Below the pieces are notes generated by a model that was not told the DNA's origin, did no database searches, and saw only the letters and a program-made list of their open reading frames with translations. Shown one piece after another: positions 23,932 to 27,411 of a DNA stretch of 27,411 bases (position 1 is the first letter of the stretch; each line of letters opens with the position of its first letter). A program made the position numbers and the translations under genes. The stretch covers positions 1 to 27,411 of the forward strand of contig JAEWBG010000044.1 of the NCBI GenBank assembly GCA_023391335.1. The letters are read 5' to 3'. The DNA comes from Pseudomonadota bacterium (GTDB lineage Bacteria > Pseudomonadota > Gammaproteobacteria > Steroidobacterales > Steroidobacteraceae).

Positions 23932-24730
23932 ACTTAGTTTGCATGCAGAGCTTGCAGCAGACGTCATGACTGCACTCGATGCGATGGGGATCTCCGGCAT
24001 GGTAGTCGGGGCTTTCGCGCGCGACCTTCACCTGCACTATGGAGCTGGAGTTCCCATTCAGCGCGGCACCGAGGATATCGACTTCGCGTTCGCGGTCACA
24101 AGCTGGGATGAGTTTAGCGAGTTGAGAGAGCGGTTGGTGAATGCTGGCTTGTTCAGAGCCGTTGAGAGAAGGCCGCATCGTCTCAGGCATCGCAACAGCC
24201 TCTCAGTCGATCTTGTTCCGTTCGGAAACATCGAGAACGCTGATCGCAGAATTGCGTGGCCTCCGAATGGAGATGTCGTTATGGATGTCTTCGGATTCAG
24301 CGAGTCTCTGCGCGGTGCCGAACAGGTCTTGATGCCGGGAAACGTGAGGATCTCGATTGTTCGTTTGCCGGCGCTCGCGCTTCTGAAGATCATCGCCTGG
24401 GACGATCGGCACCGACGATTTCCAGGCAAAGATGCAGCGGACCTGAGTTTGATCCTTCGCAACTACCTCGCTGTTCCAAGTAATCAGGAGCGGTTATGGC
24501 GAGATTTTTCTGATTGGGCTGAATCACTCGATTTCGACTATGAGATCAGCGGAGCGCGAATGCTCGGGCATGACATACGACGACTGGTGGATGAAAAGGG
24601 ATTGACGAAAGTTGAGCAGCTTCTGCGCGCGCAATTTGATGCAGGAGAGCTGCCGCAAGAAATGCAGTGGCAGGCTCCGCAGCATGCGCTAGCACTGCTG
24701 AAATCACTGCATGCCGGGCTCGTCGCTTGA
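23906..24730 (+). CDS. AbiEii-like nucleotidyltransferase toxin
   Basis: A 274-residue protein with the minimal nucleotidyltransferase pattern: GAFARD at 35-40, TEDIDF at 55-60 with metal-binding Asp57 and Asp59, a third acidic site in SVDLVPFG (Asp102), and the motif LALLKIIAWDDRH...GKDAADL (Lys161, Lys175, Asp176, Asp179). This is the layout of AbiEii/AbiGii toxins, some of which add nucleotides to tRNA acceptor ends. The TTG start at 23906 has GAGGA five bases upstream within the antitoxin gene, so translation is coupled; an ATG at 23966 is a weaker alternative. Toxicity is inferred from context. The convergent lipoprotein gene ends 47 bp downstream. Confidence 0.85.
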   Translation: MLDFSQRRELSLHAELAADVMTALDAMGISGMVVGAFARDLHLHYGAGVPIQRGTEDIDFAFAVTSWDEFSELRERLVNAGLFRAVERRPHRLRHRNSLSVDLVPFGNIENADRRIAWPPNGDVVMDVFGFSESLRGAEQVLMPGNVRISIVRLPALALLKIIAWDDRHRRFPGKDAADLSLILRNYLAVPSNQERLWRDFSDWAESLDFDYEISGARMLGHDIRRLVDEKGLTKVEQLLRAQFDAGELPQEMQWQAPQHALALLKSLHAGLVA

Positions 24731-24777
24731 CAGACTTGATAGCGGCACAGCGGACAGCCATACGTCCCGCTTCGCGA

Positions 24778-26028
24778 TCACTTCGTACTCAGCGCGAACG
24801 ACCCATCGATCACATTCAACGAATCGTTATCGCCCGTGCCGGTGAAGATCATCGTGAAATCCAAACTGTTGTTGGTTTGGTTACGAAACCACTTCGGCGC
24901 GAAGTTCCACTGAAACAAGGTTTCGGGGACCTCGGGCGTATGACCGGCTGGGATCCCATCGATGAATCGCTTGCGATAGAACTCGGTATACGGTCCCCAG
25001 ATGTTCTTAGCCTGAGCCATCGACAACAATGCCAGATCGCCAGCGGGGTATTCGTCGCCTGCTCTGTTAGTTGCGACGGTCCCATCGCCGTATTGATTCG
25101 TGTAGACGAACCTCTTCAGCTCCGGCACGTAGATGATCTGCGGGAACGTGCCCACGCCCGTCGCATCCGTGATGACCGGTTTCGCACTGGAGGCATTCGT
25201 CGACCAACTTGGGTTGCCGTTCGCATCTAAGCCCGCAAAGAACTCATACGCGCCGCGATCTTCGATCGAGATTCGAGGCACGCGAATCAAGTCGATCTGT
25301 CCAGGTTTGTGCAGGTACAACACACCATCGGTTTCGGTGGGCTTAACCGCAACCACATACACATAATCGTCGATCGCGCTCTGATAGTCCTTGCCGAATT
25401 GCACGAAGCCGCCGTAAGCAACTTCGTCTGTGTCCTCATCTCCTGCGGGCGGCGTCACATCGGAAGTGAAAGCAACGTTCAGCTTCGACCACGTACATGC
25501 TTTGTCATCGCTGCGATACAGAGTGAAAGTCGTAAAGCCAGCATGCCCATCCGAGCCGCTCGTCACCCACGTGTACAAGACTCCGCTGTTGATGCTCAGC
25601 GGTGCGCCATGCGACTTGCCGATCAGCGTCGATTCGCACTGTCGATTTACTCCGCCATAGACATTCGTGCCGGAGTAGTTGTTGTAATCCCCGGTGAGCT
25701 TCGAAACGCCGAAACTGGTGTAGTTCGAATCCTTCGAATCGTCGCTCCCTTCAAAGCCGCCGCCATCCCCCCACATCGCGTACTGGTTGTCGTCGTCGGA
25801 CCACGTGACGGGCCAGTTGTCGCTCCCGCGCGCGAAGCGTTGATGCGACGACCAGTCGAATGTCACGCCGACAATGTCAGCGCCTGAGCCGGGGGCAGCC
25901 GGAGGGTTCTGCGTTCCGGTGGCAGGCGGGTCGTTCCCTCCACCTCCACCGCCTCCGCAAGCTGAAGCGACCAAAACCACGGAGGCTGCATATATCGCAC
26001 GCAGGGAATTCGTCTTGACGATAGTCAT
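24778..26028 (-). CDS. DUF4185-like lipoprotein
   Basis: A 416-residue exported protein. The signal sequence (SLRAIYAASVVLVASAC) ends in a lipobox-like ASA-Cys24, followed by a run of seven glycines and a Pro/Gly-rich linker to about residue 50. The rest is a single beta-rich domain with GSDNWPVTWSDDDNQYAMWGDGGGF, IGKSHGAPLS, GAYEFFAGLD, GTFPQIIYVPELKRFVYTNQYGDG and WGPYTEFYRKRF. I associate these with the DUF4185 beta-propeller family, whose members include glycan-active enzymes. Substrate and activity are unproven here. The open frame extends to 26118, but the ATG at 26028 gives the signal peptide; its ribosome-binding site is weak. It is a tandem paralogue of the next gene. Confidence 0.82.
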   Translation of the reverse strand: MTIVKTNSLRAIYAASVVLVASACGGGGGGGNDPPATGTQNPPAAPGSGADIVGVTFDWSSHQRFARGSDNWPVTWSDDDNQYAMWGDGGGFEGSDDSKDSNYTSFGVSKLTGDYNNYSGTNVYGGVNRQCESTLIGKSHGAPLSINSGVLYTWVTSGSDGHAGFTTFTLYRSDDKACTWSKLNVAFTSDVTPPAGDEDTDEVAYGGFVQFGKDYQSAIDDYVYVVAVKPTETDGVLYLHKPGQIDLIRVPRISIEDRGAYEFFAGLDANGNPSWSTNASSAKPVITDATGVGTFPQIIYVPELKRFVYTNQYGDGTVATNRAGDEYPAGDLALLSMAQAKNIWGPYTEFYRKRFIDGIPAGHTPEVPETLFQWNFAPKWFRNQTNNSLDFTMIFTGTGDNDSLNVIDGSFALSTK

Positions 26029-26194
26029 GATTAACAGGGCGGATTGCTCATCATGAGATAGCAATGCCGACCCGATGCGTGAGTTCCACCGTCCCGTGAT
26101 CGCGACAGTGCAATCCATCTATGCACCTAGTCGCCGTGGGATCGATGCAATTCCCAGCGATGATTTTAGGTAGCGATCGCCCCGGTGGCAGCCC

Positions 26195-27411
26195 CTAGGG
26201 CGCCCGCAGTTGGAGCGTGCCGTCGATCGTATTCCACGAGTCGTTAATGCCGGTGCCGGAGAACGTCATCGTGAAGTCGATTCCAGCGTCGCGCTTATTG
26301 CGGAACCACTTCGGCGCGAAATTCCATTGGAATAGGGTGGTGTCGACTCGCGGCACGTGGCCGCTCGGCGCAACGAACTGATTGCGGTAGAACTCGGTGT
26401 AGGGGCCCCACACGTTCCTGGCCTGTGACATCGTGAGCAATGCCTTGTTGCCGGCCGAGTGTTGTACGTTTCGACTGTCCGTCACGAAGGAGCCGTCGCC
26501 GTATTGGTTCGTGAAAACGAATCGCTTTAGTTCTGGAACGTAGACGATTTGCGGAAAGGTACCTACGCCCAGTGCTTCCGTGATGATCGGTGCTTTGTCG
26601 ATTGCGTTCTTGGACCAAGTCGGTCTGCCACCCGAGTCCAAGCCGGCGAAGAACTCATAGGCGCCGCGTACTTCGATCGAGGTGCGGGGCACACGAATCA
26701 GGATGATCTTCCCAGGTTTGTGGACATACAGGACATCGTCCGTATCGACCGGGTTGATCGCAACCGTGTAGACGTAGTTATCTACGGCACTCTGGTTGTC
26801 TTTTCCAAATTGCACAAAGCCGCCGTACGCCACTTCATCATCGGCTGTACTGGATGGATTTCTGACGTCCGTCGTGAAAGCGACATTGAGCTGGGTCCAA
26901 TTGCAGGCTTTATCCAGACTCTTGTAGAGAGTGAAGTTCGTGTATCCGTGTTCGTCGGATCCGTAAGTGACCCACGTGTAGAGCACGCCGCCGAGGCTGA
27001 TCGGTGCGCCATGCGATTTGCCGACAATCGATGAGGGACATTCGGCAGCTACGCCGCCGTATCGATTCGCCGCGCCCATCGGCGCGCCGCTCGAATTCGG
27101 TGTCGCATAGGTGTCGTAGTCGCCGCTAATTCGCACCACCCCGAAGCTGGCGCGATTCGGATCGTTGAAATCGTTGTTACCGCCGAAGCCGCCGCCGTCG
27201 CCGTACATGGCGTATTGATTGTCGTCATCTGACCAGGTCATCGGCCAATTGTCGCTGCCGATGGCGAATCGCTTATGCGATGACCAATCGAATGTCACGC
27301 CGACGATGTCCGCGTCGGGGCTGGGTGTAGGAGTCGGTGTCGGCGTTGGCGTCGGAGTCGGACTTGGCGTTGGCGCAGGTGTCGGCGTCGGTGTGGGCGT
27401 CGGTGTGGGCG
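26195..27411 (-). CDS. DUF4185-like protein with Thr-Pro linker (5-prime truncated by window end)
   Basis: Visible are about 404 C-terminal residues; the start lies beyond the window. The domain repeats the order of the neighbouring lipoprotein (SDNWPMTWSDDDNQYAMYGDGGGF, VGKSHGAPIS, GAYEFFAGLD, GTFPQIVYVPELKRFVFTNQYGDG, WGPYTEFYRNQF) and is clearly a paralogue, judged by eye at well over half identical. The frame is open through GTG 27298 into a long alternating Thr-Pro linker ending in PSPDADIVGVTFDW, so 27298 is not the true start. By analogy an N-terminal signal or lipoprotein sequence is expected upstream. The linker replaces the Gly-rich one of its neighbour. 166 bp with no clear terminator separate the two genes. 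Confidence 0.85.
   Translation of the reverse strand, partial: PTPTPTPTPTPAPTPSPTPTPTPTPTPTPSPDADIVGVTFDWSSHKRFAIGSDNWPMTWSDDDNQYAMYGDGGGFGGNNDFNDPNRASFGVVRISGDYDTYATPNSSGAPMGAANRYGGVAAECPSSIVGKSHGAPISLGGVLYTWVTYGSDEHGYTNFTLYKSLDKACNWTQLNVAFTTDVRNPSSTADDEVAYGGFVQFGKDNQSAVDNYVYTVAINPVDTDDVLYVHKPGKIILIRVPRTSIEVRGAYEFFAGLDSGGRPTWSKNAIDKAPIITEALGVGTFPQIVYVPELKRFVFTNQYGDGSFVTDSRNVQHSAGNKALLTMSQARNVWGPYTEFYRNQFVAPSGHVPRVDTTLFQWNFAPKWFRNKRDAGIDFTMTFSGTGINDSWNTIDGTLQLRAP
27315..27411 (-). repeat. Hexanucleotide-type coding repeat encoding (Thr-Pro)n
   Basis: On the minus strand the sequence cycles through ACNCCN units with a 6-bp period, giving Thr-Pro dipeptides with occasional Ser or Ala. It is in frame with the DUF4185 domain and continues past the window edge. 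Unit gain or loss would change linker length without a frameshift. Confidence 0.8.

Noticed and set aside
24749..24771. Hairpin AGCGGAC / GTCCCGCT between the AbiEii and DUF4185 genes as a terminator
   Set aside because: Seven pairs with a bulge and no T-tract on either strand; too weak to call.

Overview
The window looks like a high-GC chromosomal segment from a gammaproteobacterium. The indicators are the mutY/yggX neighbourhood, GC-rich codon use, a short single-anchor signal peptidase I, an AsmA protein, and a fusion of a cyclic-nucleotide-binding domain to a rhodanese domain. A Xanthomonadales/Steroidobacter-like placement is a guess; no rRNA or marker gene here fixes the taxon.

Layout. 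Positions 1-4585 hold a 1517-residue hybrid histidine kinase with six PAS modules (minus strand). Positions 4805-9791 run on the plus strand: AsmA-like protein, SRPBCC/START-like secreted protein, MutY, a GNAT acetyltransferase, a 204-bp palindromic element, and YggX. A second hybrid histidine kinase (9898-13716, minus) is a paralogue of the first, and the two share a conserved 50-bp block upstream of their starts. Then come the cNMP-rhodanese protein, an EamA exporter, a small acidic protein, and a minus-strand cupin-lepB-VOC cluster. A three-gene plus-strand cluster (winged-helix-like protein plus two small membrane proteins) is followed by egtB-egtD for ergothioneine synthesis (minus).

A tRNA-Phe(GAA) with a near-consensus promoter lies at 21919-21994. 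The next 750 bp contain no convincing gene. They hold a perfect 20-bp inverted repeat, then three diverged copies (A, B, C) of a multi-hairpin element whose stems keep pairing through compensatory changes. Copy A is closed by arms identical in sequence to the acceptor stem of the tRNA. Beyond lies an AbiEi/AbiEii-type (type IV) toxin-antitoxin pair with a promoter overlapped by GTTCA/TGAAC operator-like sites. Together these look like an accessory insertion next to a tRNA gene.

The right end carries two tandem minus-strand DUF4185-like proteins. The first is a lipoprotein; the second has a (Thr-Pro)n linker and runs off the window. Short tandem heptamers (GTCACNN) recur between genes at 1-27, 9387-9414, 9791-9825 and 9867-9894.

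The most unusual feature is the structured repeat array next to tRNA-Phe. Its function is not known from the sequence.
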